Shown: positions 1 to 7,422 of the stretch, in pieces
How the letters are laid out: each line of letters begins with the position of its first letter
How positions within the stretch are numbered: the stretch's first letter is position 1
Source: Desulfosarcina widdelii
Lineage (GTDB): Bacteria > Desulfobacterota > Desulfobacteria > Desulfobacterales > Desulfosarcinaceae
Reading direction: 5' to 3'
Length of the DNA: 64,000 bases
Assembly (NCBI RefSeq): GCF_009688965.1
Contig: NZ_AP021875.1
Location: 4,712,001-4,776,000 of the forward strand
Program-made: the position numbers and the translations under genes
Notes under the pieces: model-generated
Told to the model about the DNA's origin: nothing
Databases searched by the model: none
The model's input: only the letters and a program-made list of their open reading frames with translations

Positions 1-1
1 T

Positions 2-247
2 TGGGACTTTCGCTTGATGAAAGGGAACCGGGTGTCATCGCAGGAACTGGAGGAACTGTTCAACTTCATCAAGGCCAATCGAGCGAAACGACTTCAAGGA
101 AAGACAGCTCTGGTCGCTACCTCTGATTTAGACTTTGGCCTTTCGAGGGTCAGCGAGGCCTATTCCCAAATCAGACAGTTGCCATGGGAAATGAAGGCAT
201 TCCGTACAATGGATGAGGCTTTGGAATGGATCGATAGAGATAACTAA
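2..247 (+). CDS. C-terminal part of a SpoIIAA/STAS-like small protein (5' end outside window)
   Basis: The reading frame is open from base 2 and stops at 247, so only about 81 C-terminal residues are visible and the true start lies upstream of the window. An internal ATG at 14 is probably not the start. The fragment begins WDFRLMKG, has a basic stretch (ANRAKRLQGKTALVA) and ends with FRTMDEALEWI. That pattern is typical of the STAS/SpoIIAA-like domain proteins (about 125 residues) common in deltaproteobacteria. Those are small cytoplasmic alpha/beta proteins of unknown role. No catalytic residues can be named and the assignment rests on general resemblance. Confidence 0.55.
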   Translation, partial: WDFRLMKGNRVSSQELEELFNFIKANRAKRLQGKTALVATSDLDFGLSRVSEAYSQIRQLPWEMKAFRTMDEALEWIDRDN

Positions 248-397
248 ACTCCGTCAGCCTATTGATCACCGTCCACCTTGCCACCACTAAGTATCCACGT
301 ACCACAGATCTGAGGGGTTTGATAAGTGGAAGCCACTTTGCCGTAAGGGTTTGCGGGGGTCGAATTCACTCGATGAATTATTTCGGGGTAGCAATAT

Positions 398-1162
398 TCA
401 CTTCCAGTCAAGTAAGCCGTAGCTGTCAAGAATCTTCTTCAACTGACCATTTTGTCTTAGTCCACGGATGCCATCGCTCAACTGACGAGCCAGCATCGGT
501 GACTCCGGCCGATTTGGTGAAAATGCGATGTAGATGTAGGCGGGTTCCTCTCCGCATCCCGCCGGTTTGATCTTGTCCAGAATGCCAAGTTTATTTGCTT
601 TGTAGCGTATTGCAGCTTCAGTATCCACGACCACATCAATACGCCTGTAAAGCAACTTATTCAGGTTCTGTTTTAGAGGGTCGTGAGCAGAAAGCACTTG
701 AACACGATCATCATTGCCAGAGTGCGTTCGAATGTATTCATTGAGCCAGTCACGGTAATCGTAACCACCGATCACGCCGATGGCCACAGCTTCGATTGAA
801 GACAGTCCTTCGAATTTCCACGGACTGTCTTTCAACACGTAGAAGTTAAGTAGGTTTCTGGCCAATTCTTCATCAGGAAACACGAGACCCTCGCCATCTG
901 TCTTGGACGCCCCGATGGCACCCGTATATTTAACAGAACGAGTACCAGAAACGGCCCGCTTCCAAGGTACATTCTTATACACCACAGTGTGACCGGCAGC
1001 TTCAAAGACGATACGGGCCACATCGACAATGTATCCTTCCTGTTCACTGCCTACTTCCATGTTGAATGGTGGCCAAGGATCGGCTACAAGAACAACTTCC
1101 GTGGCCATCGTCGTAGTAGCCACAACAAAAATGGCAATCAGATTTATGGTAAGCCTGACCAA
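398..1162 (-). CDS. Periplasmic amino-acid-type solute-binding protein (PBP2, SBP_bac_3-like)
   Basis: A protein of about 254 residues with an N-terminal hydrophobic signal sequence (VRLTINLIAIFVVATTTMA) followed by the typical start of a type 2 periplasmic binding fold (LVADPWPPFN, then GYIVDVARIVFEAAG). The chosen start is the TTG at 1162, because an AGGAGG sits 11 bases upstream. A longer frame with TTG at 1198 has no ribosome binding site and would put charged residues before the signal peptide. There are no ABC permease genes nearby, so this is an orphan binding protein, either feeding a distant transporter or acting as a sensor. The ligand cannot be told from sequence. Confidence 0.8.
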   Translation of the reverse strand: MVRLTINLIAIFVVATTTMATEVVLVADPWPPFNMEVGSEQEGYIVDVARIVFEAAGHTVVYKNVPWKRAVSGTRSVKYTGAIGASKTDGEGLVFPDEELARNLLNFYVLKDSPWKFEGLSSIEAVAIGVIGGYDYRDWLNEYIRTHSGNDDRVQVLSAHDPLKQNLNKLLYRRIDVVVDTEAAIRYKANKLGILDKIKPAGCGEEPAYIYIAFSPNRPESPMLARQLSDGIRGLRQNGQLKKILDSYGLLDWK

Positions 1163-1331
1163 AATAATGCATTCCTCCTGAAATATATCATCCTTCAATA
1201 CTGTTCGGCCAAACCACCCATTTACTTAACCAGCTAATGAAAAATTAACACAGCGCAGATTTCCCCAAAACTACCTTCACACTGGATTGTGCCCAGTATG
1301 TGCCCGGTCTTGGAACTGAGGTGTGCTAAAG

Positions 1332-1365
1332 AAATGCAAAAAACCTGTTGCGAGTTTTTGCATTT
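1332..1365. repeat. Perfect 11-bp inverted repeat upstream of the VWA gene
   Basis: AAATGCAAAAA at 1332-1342 is the exact reverse complement of TTTTTGCATTT at 1355-1365, with a 12-base spacer. It lies about 85 bases before the ATG of the VWA gene, just upstream of a candidate promoter. It could be a regulator-binding dyad or an old terminator. Neither role can be decided from sequence. Confidence 0.5.
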
Positions 1366-1372
1366 GTTTGAA

Positions 1373-1400
1373 TTGTATTAGAAAACCGATGGGTTACAAT
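1373..1400 (+). promoter_or_regulatory. Candidate sigma70-type promoter of the VWA gene
   Basis: TTGTAT at 1373-1378 and TACAAT at 1395-1400 are separated by 16 bases. The -10 box matches 5 of 6 consensus bases and the -35 box only 3 of 6. It would give a leader of about 40 bases before the AAAGGAG and ATG at 1448. This is a prediction by eye. Confidence 0.35.
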
Positions 1401-1447
1401 CACAGTCAGAAATAGAAACCATTTTGCCTGTGAAAGGAGACCCATCC

Positions 1448-2632
1448 ATGAGAAACAACCGGTTCGCCATCAACACTGTCGTCGGAATCGTATTGTCCTT
1501 ATTTACTTTTAACGGAGTCCAAGCTGCCGCCACGCCCGAGACCGAGGCCGTCATCCACTCCGAACGGCCGGCCGTGGAAGTGATGTTCGTTCTGGACACC
1601 ACCAGCAGCATGACCGGGCTGATCGCAGCAGCCAAGGACAAAATCTGGTCCATCGCCAATACCCTGGCATCGGCCGATCCTGCCCCCGAAATCCGCATGG
1701 GGCTGGTCGGCTATCGGGATCGCGGTGATGTATACGTTACCGTTTACACGCCGTTGTCCAGCGACTTGGATGCCGTGTACGCGCAACTGATGCAGTTTGA
1801 AGCCGTTGGCGGAGGGGATGCCCCGGAAAGCGTCAACCAGGCCCTGGCCGAGGCGGTGAACCGGCCCCAATGGAGCCGGGGTGATGCAGTCTACCGGGTG
1901 ATTTTTCTGGTTGGCGACGCGCCGCCCAAGATGAATTATCAGGATGATGTCAAATATCCCCTGAGTTGTACGAAGGCCGCCCGGAAAGGGATTGTCATCA
2001 ACACCATCCAGTGCGGGAACATGAGTGGCACCCGTTCCGTCTGGCAGGAAATCGCCCAGCGGGGGGAAGGACGCTATTTTCAGGTAGCCCAGTCCGGCAG
2101 CGCCGTACTTTACGACACGCCTTACGACGAGCCCATTGCCCGCCTCTCCCGCACCCTGGACGACACCCGGATTTATTACGGCGATGCCGCCCATCACGAG
2201 GAAATGGAGTCCCGAAAAGAAACGGCCGATGCTATCTACAGCGAGGCTTCGCCTGCGGCTGTGGCCAAGCGGACCATTTTCAACAGCAAGAGCGCCGGAG
2301 CCAAAAATTTTTACGGTTCACAGGAACTGGTGCAGGCCGTGGAATCGGGAGAAAAGAAGCTGGCGGAAATTCCTAAAGAGCAGTTGCCGGCCAAGCTGCA
2401 GAGCATGTCCGATAAGGAATTGGCCGCCCACATCGCCAAGCGCGGCGAGGAGAGAAAAGCCCTTCAGGCCCAGATCGACGATTTGGCCAAGAAGCGGCAG
2501 GACTATATCCAGGCGAAGGTAGTCGCAGAAAAAGACAAGGGTGCCGGCTCCCTGGATTCTAAAATTTACGAGTGCATCCAGGCCCAGGCCGCCCCAAAAG
2601 GGCTGCAATATACCGAGGGGCCGGCCTATTGA
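1448..2632 (+). CDS. Secreted von Willebrand factor A domain protein
   Basis: A 394-residue protein with a signal peptide at residues 1-27 (hydrophobic IVLSLFTF, cleavage near VQAAA). A VWA domain follows directly, with the MIDAS-like DTTSSM after VMFVLD. The metal-site pattern D-x-T/S-x-S is present. The C-terminal third is charged, rich in Lys, Glu and Gln and probably a coiled coil (AKRGEERKALQAQIDDLAKK). The start at 1448 is set by AAAGGAG at 1433-1439; a longer frame from 1424 lacks a site. It probably mediates protein-protein contact in the periplasm. It stands alone, with no AAA+ ATPase (MoxR-type) beside it, so the partner is unknown. Confidence 0.8.
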   Translation: MRNNRFAINTVVGIVLSLFTFNGVQAAATPETEAVIHSERPAVEVMFVLDTTSSMTGLIAAAKDKIWSIANTLASADPAPEIRMGLVGYRDRGDVYVTVYTPLSSDLDAVYAQLMQFEAVGGGDAPESVNQALAEAVNRPQWSRGDAVYRVIFLVGDAPPKMNYQDDVKYPLSCTKAARKGIVINTIQCGNMSGTRSVWQEIAQRGEGRYFQVAQSGSAVLYDTPYDEPIARLSRTLDDTRIYYGDAAHHEEMESRKETADAIYSEASPAAVAKRTIFNSKSAGAKNFYGSQELVQAVESGEKKLAEIPKEQLPAKLQSMSDKELAAHIAKRGEERKALQAQIDDLAKKRQDYIQAKVVAEKDKGAGSLDSKIYECIQAQAAPKGLQYTEGPAY

Positions 2633-2667
2633 TGCCTGATCAAGATGGATTAATATGCCCATCGGTC

Positions 2668-2711
2668 GAGGTAAAGGCCGTGTTCGGTTCGACGAACACG
2701 GCCTTTACCTC
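2668..2711. terminator. Perfect 19-bp inverted repeat, terminator-like hairpin
   Basis: The 19 bases at 2668-2686 (GAGGTAAAGGCCGTGTTCG) are exactly reverse-complementary to 2693-2711, with a 6-base loop. It starts 36 bases after the VWA stop codon. No T-run follows on either strand, so it is not a classical intrinsic terminator. It could protect the 3' end, stop transcription with a factor, or be a mobile palindrome. Confidence 0.55.
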
Positions 2712-2852
2712 AAGAACGTACCGGACGGCAACAACCGTACGGATACCCACGAAACCTGCCGGGGCCATTTCCGATCCGAGTCTTTTTCCCTGGTATTCAA
2801 TGGCGAGTCGCCGGTTTGGCCAATCCGGGCAACATGAAACCCTGATTCGGTT

Positions 2853-3164
2853 TCAGCGCAGATGGACGGTGACATCACCGACAGTGATGTCCGTGATCAT
2901 ATTTTTGATCGTTCCGTCGGTGCATTCGAACTCATAGTAGTCGAGAGTCACTTGCATCCCCGTTTCGAGATCGATGTTGTATTGATTGCGCAGATAATTG
3001 ATTTTTATGCCGTTGAACACGGTTTCATCGATGGTAATCGTATTCGGCTTCGTGGTAATTTCTTCTATAGCACCGGTAATTGTTTCCGCAAACGCACTCT
3101 GCACGACGATCACGCTCATGACCAGAGCAATAAGTAAAAAGAAACGTCTCAAAGAAGTCTTCAT
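2853..3164 (-). CDS. Small secreted protein of unknown function
   Basis: A 103-residue protein with a clear Sec signal peptide (hydrophobic LLIALVMSVIVVQSAFA, cleavage near residue 26). The mature part is about 77 residues of beta-rich sequence (TITGAIEEITTKPNTITID) that may form a small beta-barrel. It has a single Cys. The ATG at 3164 follows AGGAG at good distance. I do not recognise a named family. It is most likely a periplasmic protein. The neighbouring genes give no functional hint. Confidence 0.65.
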   Translation of the reverse strand: MKTSLRRFFLLIALVMSVIVVQSAFAETITGAIEEITTKPNTITIDETVFNGIKINYLRNQYNIDLETGMQVTLDYYEFECTDGTIKNMITDITVGDVTVHLR

Positions 3165-3441
3165 TGGTTTTCTCCTTTAGGTATTGGTGTAATCGGTCTG
3201 TCGTCAGAATTCCATTGTCCAGCACGCGTGCTTCTCTCATGTAACGCCTACAGGGCGGAAAGGTTACAATTTTTTAGGTGGGCAGTCCGCCGCAAGAGGG
3301 GATGATTTCGCGGCCGCTGTCGGGCTGGTGATTGGATCAGGAGAAAATCCAAGTTGTTGCTGTCGATCAGAAGGGCAAGCCGCATGAGACTGTCCGGCAA
3401 GATCATTATCCCATGCAGCTTGCCACAAGAGCGGAAGGCGA

Positions 3442-3900
3442 TTAGGCGAATTGGCGCCGGATCATCCGCTTGATGGTGTATTGCATGACCGTTTCACTGT
3501 TCTGGTTGATCACCTGGTGGGAAAAGGTCACGATGCCACGGTCAGCCTTTTTCGTTTCCCGGCGATCCAGCACCTCGATTTCGACTCGGACGGTATCGCC
3601 GATGAACACCGGTTTGACCACCGTAAGTTCGACGCCCAGAAAGGCCATGCCGGTGCCATGCAGGATGCCGGAAAGGATGGTCAGGCCTTCGGCTACCGAG
3701 AAGGTAAGGGCGCCGGGCACGATGGGTTTTTCATATGGCGTGGCCTGGGCAACGTACTCCCGGTCCATGAAAAGCGGCTCGAAAAAGCCGAAGGAGGTGG
3801 TGAAATTGACATGGTCGGCTTCACCAATGGTTCTGCGGTCGGTTGCATAGCTTCGGCCGGGAGTGAAATCTTCAAAATGGAGCCCACGTACATTCATCAT
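3442..3900 (-). CDS. MaoC-like hotdog-fold dehydratase
   Basis: A 152-residue single hotdog domain. The start resembles MaoC/R-hydratase proteins (GLHFEDFTPGRSY near the N terminus). The PIVPGALTFSVAEGL segment follows the loop where the catalytic Asp/His usually sit. Family members hydrate enoyl-CoA thioesters or act on related acyl-CoA substrates in the cytoplasm. The protein begins with two adjacent ATG codons (3900 and 3897); the first is given. It is followed by the msrA gene on the same strand. The exact substrate cannot be inferred, and absence of activity is possible because I cannot place a clear D-x4-H motif. Confidence 0.7.
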   Translation of the reverse strand: MMNVRGLHFEDFTPGRSYATDRRTIGEADHVNFTTSFGFFEPLFMDREYVAQATPYEKPIVPGALTFSVAEGLTILSGILHGTGMAFLGVELTVVKPVFIGDTVRVEIEVLDRRETKKADRGIVTFSHQVINQNSETVMQYTIKRMIRRQFA

Positions 3901-3915
3901 CTTTCCGCTTTCTGG

Positions 3916-4731
3916 TTATTGCCGCTCATAGTCCCACTGCCTTTCCACGATGTTCCGCAATGCCTGTTTGCCCGCATCGCTCAATCCTAACCGTTCGATG
4001 TCCCGCTCGAAATGCTCTTTGCTGCCGTTGCCGCCGGCATAGCCATTGATGCGCCCAACTGCCGTGGAATCGACGAAATCGCGATGCGAAGGATAGATGC
4101 GGGACATCTCGGCCTTCAGTCGGTGCTGCTGTTTGAGAAGATACTTCTGGTGATAGTCTTCGGCCATGGTAAAGGAGTGCAGCGGCACCACCCTGGTGTG
4201 AACACTACGGCCAAGTTCTTTTTCCAGGGCGGCCTTGGAGGCTTCGGCCTGCCCGCGCTGGTTCTCGTCATGGTAGAATACCGCCCGCATATACTGGCCG
4301 GAGCGGGAGGGGCTGTTCGGCGTATGGCTCTTCCAGAAGAAGTCCAGCAGTTGCCCATAGGTGATGCGTTTAGGGTCGTAGTCCACCTGAACCGTTTCCG
4401 TGTGATCGCCGATATGACGATAGGTTGGATCGGGCCGCCGGCCACCGGCGTAGCCCACGCGGGTGCGGATAACTCCGTCGATAATCCCGAACCGGGATTC
4501 GATGCCCCAGAATCACCCCAAGCCGAACGATGCGGTTTCGAACGCATCCGGCAGCTCCGCATCGATGGCCGGAATGGCAGAGATCGTTTTGTCGTTTGTC
4601 TGATGTGCCGAATTCATTGCGTACATGTTGTTGTCCTGTGAAATCATTGCCGTTGTTGCGATGGCTACAACTGCGATCATGCCAATGGATGGTAACCACC
4701 CGATGCCCGATTTGCATCTTATTTTTTTCAT
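3916..4731 (-). CDS. msrA: Peptide methionine sulfoxide reductase A, predicted selenoprotein (UGA = Sec73)
   Basis: Two open frames on the same strand and phase are separated only by a TGA at 4515-4513. Read through, the junction is FGLG-U-FWGIESRFG, which puts the UGA exactly at the catalytic Cys of the MsrA motif GCFWG. Downstream are GYAGGRRPDPTYRHIGDHTE, the substrate and Glu region of MsrA, and AEDYHQKYL near the end. The enzyme reduces methionine-S-sulfoxide in proteins. The N terminus has a basic start and one hydrophobic segment (residues about 11-30), so it should be exported or membrane-anchored. No Cys follows Sec73, so there is no resolving Cys; this is compatible with a selenol enzyme. 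The start is the ATG at 4731 after AAAGGA. A conventional gene caller would split or truncate this gene. Confidence 0.8.
4483..4515 (-). promoter_or_regulatory. SECIS-like hairpin after the msrA UGA codon
   Basis: On the minus strand the UGA (4515-4513) is followed 13 bases later by a hairpin. AATCCC (4499-4494) pairs perfectly with GGGATT (4488-4483) around the loop GGTTC. A TCG/CGA extension is possible across a 2-base bulge. The loop starts with G and lies about 20 bases after the UGA, as expected for bacterial SECIS elements, which bind SelB. It is inside the coding region, which is normal in bacteria. The fold was found by eye. Confidence 0.6.
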
Positions 4732-4798
4732 GTTAATGGTCCTTTCTTTTCGTTTTCCCCCGCTGGAAGAATCGCTTAGCGTTTCCCAAACACTGATG

Positions 4799-4931
4799 AA
4801 GCCCGAAAAGTTGATTTTTGGACGGTGGCGTAAAAAGTACGAGATCAAGGCTTGCGAGTCCCGAGGAAGGAGGTGTACCTAAACGTACTCCGGACTGACG
4901 AGGGACGAAGCGTAACGAAGATATCGGGCTT
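4799..4931. repeat. ~130-bp palindromic intergenic element
   Basis: The gap between msrA and the AlaX-like gene (4732-5048) holds an element bounded by AAGCCCGA (4799-4806) and its exact complement TCGGGCTT (4924-4931). Inside is a hairpin with GTCCC/GGGAC and GTAC/GTAC stems and a 3' side reading GACGAGGG. This vaguely resembles the centre of the elements at 18.9, 45.5 and 63.3 kb, but the arms do not match and kinship is doubtful. The rest of this gap shows nothing else. Confidence 0.4.
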
Positions 4932-5048
4932 TATACGATGCCGTCCCCTAACCATAACCATTAATTGACAAACGGCGTGTAAAGATTCAATAAAGATTGA
5001 ATTCGCAGACCACCGGCGTGCCGCTTACGAAAGGAGTTGGTCATTTTC

Positions 5049-5489
5049 GTGAAAAAGCAGATGGACCCCTGCATGCACAGCACCGAACACATTCTCAACC
5101 AGGCCATGGGGCGCCTGTTCGATTGCGACCGATGCTTTTCCGCCCATATCGAGCGCAAGAAATCCAAGTGCGACTATCGATTCGGCCGATCATTGACGGT
5201 TGAGGAGCTGGCTGCTTTGGAAAAGGAAGTGAACGGGGTGATCGAAGCGGATCTGCCGGTTGCCGAAAGCTTCCTTGCTATCGACGATGCCCGCGAGGTT
5301 TTCAACCTGGGCCGACTGCCCGACGATGCCGGAGAACGCATCCGCATCGTGAGCATCGGCGATTACGACCATTGCCCATGCATCGGCCCCCATGTGGCAT
5401 CTACCGGTGAGATCGGCTCTTTCCGGATTACTTCGGCGAGCCATGAGGACGGGGTGCTGCGCATCCGGTTCAAGCTTAAGCGACCCTGA
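5049..5489 (+). CDS. AlaX-like alanyl-tRNA editing domain protein
   Basis: A protein of about 146 residues similar to the tRNA synthetase second additional domain (tRNA_SAD). MHSTEHILNQAM gives the metal-binding HxxxH motif near the N terminus. HCPCIGPHVASTGEIG gives the second Cys/His pair (CxxxH). Such free-standing domains hydrolyse misacylated tRNA, typically Ser-tRNA(Ala), in the cytoplasm. The protein is short, like AlaX-S types. The start is uncertain: AGGAG at 5032-5036 favours the GTG at 5049, 12 bases on. An extra Cys pair (CDRCF) occurs around residue 27. Substrate tRNA is inferred only from the family. Confidence 0.7.
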   Translation: MKKQMDPCMHSTEHILNQAMGRLFDCDRCFSAHIERKKSKCDYRFGRSLTVEELAALEKEVNGVIEADLPVAESFLAIDDAREVFNLGRLPDDAGERIRIVSIGDYDHCPCIGPHVASTGEIGSFRITSASHEDGVLRIRFKLKRP

Positions 5490-5498
5490 TTATTTATA

Positions 5499-5984
5499 AT
5501 GGGACTTTTTATGGAAGAGAAAAACGATACCGGACCGCATCATTTCAGTATGCCCGCCTGGATCAGCTGCGCCCCCTTCGAGCAACTGCTGGTCATGGAG
5601 ATCGTCCGTGCCCAGTCCGGCGAAGCCGTTTTGAAAATGCCCTTTCTCAAGCAGTTCGCCCAGGGCGCGGGGCTGATGCACGGCGGCGCGCTAGTGAGTC
5701 TGGCGGACACCGCCGTGGTGATGGCCATCAAAAGCGTTTTGGATCCTGAAACCCATTTCGGTACCATTTCAATGGAAAGCCGGTATCACCATCCGGTGAA
5801 AAAAGGGATTCTTACTGCCAGGGCGGTTGTCACCGAACGCCAGGGGAGGACGTTGAAGGGGGCTTGCGATGTCATCGACGAAGCGGGCCGCACGGTAATG
5901 ACCTTCACCTCCGTTTTCAAAGTGGCCAGGGATGCGGCCATCCGGGGTATCTCTTTTCAGAAGACGGACGCGGAAGCAAAATAG
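5499..5984 (+). CDS. PaaI-type hotdog thioesterase
   Basis: A 161-residue single hotdog domain. The motif MHGGALVSLADTAVV carries the HGG turn and the catalytic Asp of the PaaI/YigI-like acyl-CoA thioesterases. The later FGTISMESRYHHPVKKG strand is also typical. The enzyme should hydrolyse an acyl- or aryl-CoA in the cytoplasm. It starts 9 bases after the AlaX-like gene and is probably co-transcribed with it. An alternative ATG at 5511 would drop four residues; no strong ribosome binding site separates the two. Confidence 0.8.
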   Translation: MGLFMEEKNDTGPHHFSMPAWISCAPFEQLLVMEIVRAQSGEAVLKMPFLKQFAQGAGLMHGGALVSLADTAVVMAIKSVLDPETHFGTISMESRYHHPVKKGILTARAVVTERQGRTLKGACDVIDEAGRTVMTFTSVFKVARDAAIRGISFQKTDAEAK

Positions 5985-6017
5985 GAATAACGATCCCGGC
6001 AAAAACGGTTCCCCGCT

Positions 6018-7139
6018 TCAGCGTACACTTTGATATCCGGGCCGCAGCCCGTTCCTGGAAAAGACGATCTGCCAAAGCTGGTTTCTGCGGGCGCGGAAAG
6101 AGCCGGCGCAGGCCAGCAGGTAATAAGACCACATGCGGAAAAACCGCTCGTCGTAGTCGCTTCGAATCCGCTCCCAGTTCTCCGTAAAATTGCGATGCCA
6201 GGCCATCAGGGTGGGATCGTAGTCCGGGCCGAAGCTGTGCCAGTCCTCCAGGACCAGCAGTTTCTCCGCTGCCGACGAAATCTGCCGGCTGGAGGGCAGC
6301 ATGGAATTGGGGAAGATGTATCGGGAAATCCAGGGATCGCAGGAGCGGCGGGACTGGTTGCCGGCGATGGTGTGCAGCAGAAACAGCCCGTCTGGCGCCA
6401 GGCAGCGCCGGATCGTGCGCATGTAGGTGCGATAGCGGCGGGCACCCACATGTTCGAACATGCCTACCGAAACGATACGATTGAAGGTGGTTTTCAGGTC
6501 GCGATAATCCATCAGGTCGATGGTTACCGGCAGCCCTTCGTTGCGCTGCCGGGCCAGTTTGACCTGTTCCCGAGAGACGGTGATGCCCGTGACCTCGACC
6601 CCATAATGTTGGGCCGCGTAGGCCGCCAGACCGCCCCATCCGCAGCCGATATCCAGGAGGCGCAACCCCGGTCTCAGTTGCAGTTTGCGGCAGATCAGGT
6701 CCATTTTGGCCTCCTGGGCCGCGTCCAGGTCCTCGCCTCCTTTCCAGTATGCACAGGAGTAATTCATCCATTTGTCCAACATCAGGAGAAAAAGTTTGTT
6801 GCCGATGTCGTAATGGCGGCGGCCGATATCGAAGGCGCGGAAACGTCCCGGCGAGTGCGTGAATGCCGCTTTCAAACTGCACCACAAGGCTTTTGCCGAT
6901 TTTTTAACCTGTTGATCCAGGCGGATTTTAAGGATGCGGTCGAAAAATTCGTCCAGGGCCGGGCAGTCCCACCAGCCGTCCATGTAGCTTTCTCCCAGGG
7001 CCATGGACCCGCCGGCAAACAGCCGTTTGTAAAACCGTTCGTGGTGAACCTGAATGTCCCATGGCCGGTGGCCATCGATCTCGATGTCGGCCCCGGCGAA
7101 AAACTCCCTTACCAGTCGTTCCGGTGCAGTTGCGTTCAT
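6018..7139 (-). CDS. cfa: Cyclopropane-fatty-acyl-phospholipid synthase
   Basis: A 373-residue SAM-dependent methyltransferase close to the 382 residues of E. coli Cfa. The SAM-binding motif is LRLLDIGCGWGGLA. YDIGNKLFLLMLDKWMNYSCAYW just before it is the conserved Cfa lipid-binding region, and FEHVGARRYRTYM is also characteristic. It transfers a methylene group from SAM to unsaturated phospholipid acyl chains at the membrane, which toughens the membrane under stress. The start at 7139 follows GGGAGG, which lies inside a small hairpin (see 7141-7155); a longer upstream frame lacks support. The gene appears to be transcribed alone. Confidence 0.9.
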   Translation of the reverse strand: MNATAPERLVREFFAGADIEIDGHRPWDIQVHHERFYKRLFAGGSMALGESYMDGWWDCPALDEFFDRILKIRLDQQVKKSAKALWCSLKAAFTHSPGRFRAFDIGRRHYDIGNKLFLLMLDKWMNYSCAYWKGGEDLDAAQEAKMDLICRKLQLRPGLRLLDIGCGWGGLAAYAAQHYGVEVTGITVSREQVKLARQRNEGLPVTIDLMDYRDLKTTFNRIVSVGMFEHVGARRYRTYMRTIRRCLAPDGLFLLHTIAGNQSRRSCDPWISRYIFPNSMLPSSRQISSAAEKLLVLEDWHSFGPDYDPTLMAWHRNFTENWERIRSDYDERFFRMWSYYLLACAGSFRARRNQLWQIVFSRNGLRPGYQSVR

Positions 7140-7140
7140 G

Positions 7141-7155
7141 ACAGGGCCTCCCTGT
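7141..7155 (-). promoter_or_regulatory. Hairpin enclosing the cfa ribosome binding site
   Basis: On the minus strand ACAGGG-AGG-CCCTGT forms a 6-bp perfect stem with a 3-base loop. The GGGAGG Shine-Dalgarno lies in the 5' arm and loop, and the stem ends one base before the cfa ATG. If it forms in mRNA it would hide the ribosome binding site. This could be chance. Confidence 0.35.
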
Positions 7156-7422
7156 GCTGATGAAAGGCGGCAGTTGCCGTATGATGAAAGGTATTCCTCG
7201 GCACAAAATGGCCGACACGTCAGAAAAGACCCTCGCGGGGCGAAAAAAATGATGGCTGGAAGCTTGCTGCAGACAAACAAGACTGCCGGTCATTGGGGGA
7301 AAATGCCGATTTTCCGAGCTTTTACTCAATAATAGGACAACCGGTGGGGCGTGGCAAGGAAAAAATACGCCCGTATCCGATGAGGGCTTGTCGCCGCCGA
7401 CTGCCAGGCGGGGGCGACGGGT

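Noticed and set aside
4513..4848. Separate short gene upstream of msrA, or msrA as a nonsense pseudogene
   Set aside because: The upstream frame ends exactly at the catalytic Cys codon and continues the MsrA fold; the single TGA with a SECIS-like hairpin and otherwise intact sequence fit a selenoprotein better than decay.
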